Shown piece after piece: positions 63,638 to 64,000 of a stretch of DNA of 64,000 nucleotides. Position numbers and translations under genes: made by a program. This DNA comes from Lachnospira pectinoschiza (lineage in GTDB: Bacteria > Bacillota > Clostridia > Lachnospirales > Lachnospiraceae). Position 1 is the first letter of the stretch; every line of letters starts with the position of its first letter. A model generated the notes under the pieces. The model was not told where the DNA came from and searched no databases. It saw only the letters and a program-made list of their open reading frames with translations. The stretch covers positions 186,001-250,000 of the forward strand of contig NZ_FNHZ01000001.1 in the NCBI RefSeq assembly GCF_900103815.1, in the 5' to 3' direction.

Positions 63638-64000
63638 ATGGAAAAAAGCAAAAAGTTAGCAAGAAAAATAATTGCAAAGATACCGAATTTTCTTGAAAAG
63701 ATTATTGGTATAATTTTATTGGTTGGTGTTATTTATGGTGGCTTTAATTTAATTATGGAAGCCATGGATTTTTCTAGCGCTGAAAGTGCTGAGAGTTATC
63801 TTGAAGATATTTTAAATGCAGCCTTTAACGTAGTTTTAGTAATCGAGTTTGTAAGAATGTTGGTTAAACATTCTATGAGTACCATCATCGAGGTTCTTAT
63901 ATTTGCTATTGCAAGAGGACTTGTGGCAGGTCACGAAGAGCCACTATTTATCCTTATTCGTGTATCAGCAATTGCAGTTCTATTCTTTATTAGAAAGTAT
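63638..64000 (+). CDS. PsiE-like membrane protein, N-terminal part
   Basis: The open frame from the ATG at 63638 (AAGGGAGA upstream) runs off the window end after 121 codons. It has hydrophobic segments at about residues 20-40, 62-80, 90-102 and 108 onward, with the charged motif FVRMLVKHS between, resembling phosphate-starvation-inducible PsiE family proteins. The function of the family is unclear. It starts 38 bp after the LysR gene. Confidence 0.6.
   Translation, partial: MEKSKKLARKIIAKIPNFLEKIIGIILLVGVIYGGFNLIMEAMDFSSAESAESYLEDILNAAFNVVLVIEFVRMLVKHSMSTIIEVLIFAIARGLVAGHEEPLFILIRVSAIAVLFFIRKY

Overview
The window is AT-rich, densely packed DNA in which every recognised gene but one lies on the + strand. 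Pst/PhoU phosphate uptake, an L-lactate dehydrogenase, a class III fructose-1,6-bisphosphatase, Gram-positive ribosome-binding sites (AGGAGG type), intramembrane-sensing histidine kinases and a sortase with its cell-wall substrate all fit a low-GC Firmicute. A gut or oral Clostridia member of the Lachnospiraceae type is my best guess; this is an inference from gene content, and no rRNA or tRNA gene is present to confirm it. I saw no insertion sequence, prophage or canonical CRISPR array.

Layout. 1-1636: end of the pst operon (pstA tail, pstB, phoU). 1838-9327: a small membrane protein and a glycan-decoration cluster (two DegT-type PLP enzymes, a methyltransferase/GT2 fusion, an NAD-dependent epimerase, a WbqC protein, a StrF-type glycosyltransferase). 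9343-10236: promoter, yybP-ykoY manganese riboswitch and mntP. 10372-12621: an HD-GYP c-di-GMP phosphodiesterase with two solute-binding sensor domains. 12622-17704: AraC regulator divergent from a GPH sugar symporter and a GH2 glycosidase. 17718-24312: a 5.3-kb surface-adhesin/sortase cassette bracketed by two near-identical 650-bp direct repeats, each encoding the same 190-aa protein. 24402-34062: a PrpR-type regulator with a ruined ATPase core, then a glucarate/tartronate-semialdehyde/glycerate operon. 34197-36155: fbp. 38311-39564: SstT-type symporter. 39647-43162: a lactococcin-972-type bacteriocin operon whose bacteriocin gene is frameshifted in its signal peptide. 43181-48470: a Bce-like two-component/ABC detoxification module. 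50584-64000: nitroreductase, HAD phosphatase, ldh, acetyltransferase, a second two-component system with a lipase-like membrane protein, an MMPL exporter, an Old-Yellow-Enzyme-type flavin reductase, a LysR regulator and the start of a PsiE-like protein.

The most unusual signal is a pair of paralogous PD-(D/E)XK-like proteins (36941-37786 and 49151-49951), each tied to its own array of short imperfect palindromes. Array 1 is five units of 38 bp repeated at exactly 72 bp, with invariant ends TCTCTGAA/TTCAGAGA and a diverging middle. Array 2 has fourteen units of 36-37 bp with ends like ACAGGTAA/TTGACTGTA, spaced 53-75 bp, seven before and seven after the gene. The two arrays share no sequence but share architecture: fixed unit length, conserved inverted ends, variable interior, similar period. 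I know of no described system with this layout; it could be a nuclease-plus-palindrome (or nuclease-plus-hairpin-RNA) system. The function is unknown.

Other points worth following: a hairpin that buries the ribosome-binding site of the Bce-like response regulator, a non-canonical LKQTGG sorting signal, a DapA-family enzyme standing where GarL would be in the glucarate pathway, two families of dispersed hairpin repeats, and several perfect palindromes upstream of operons.
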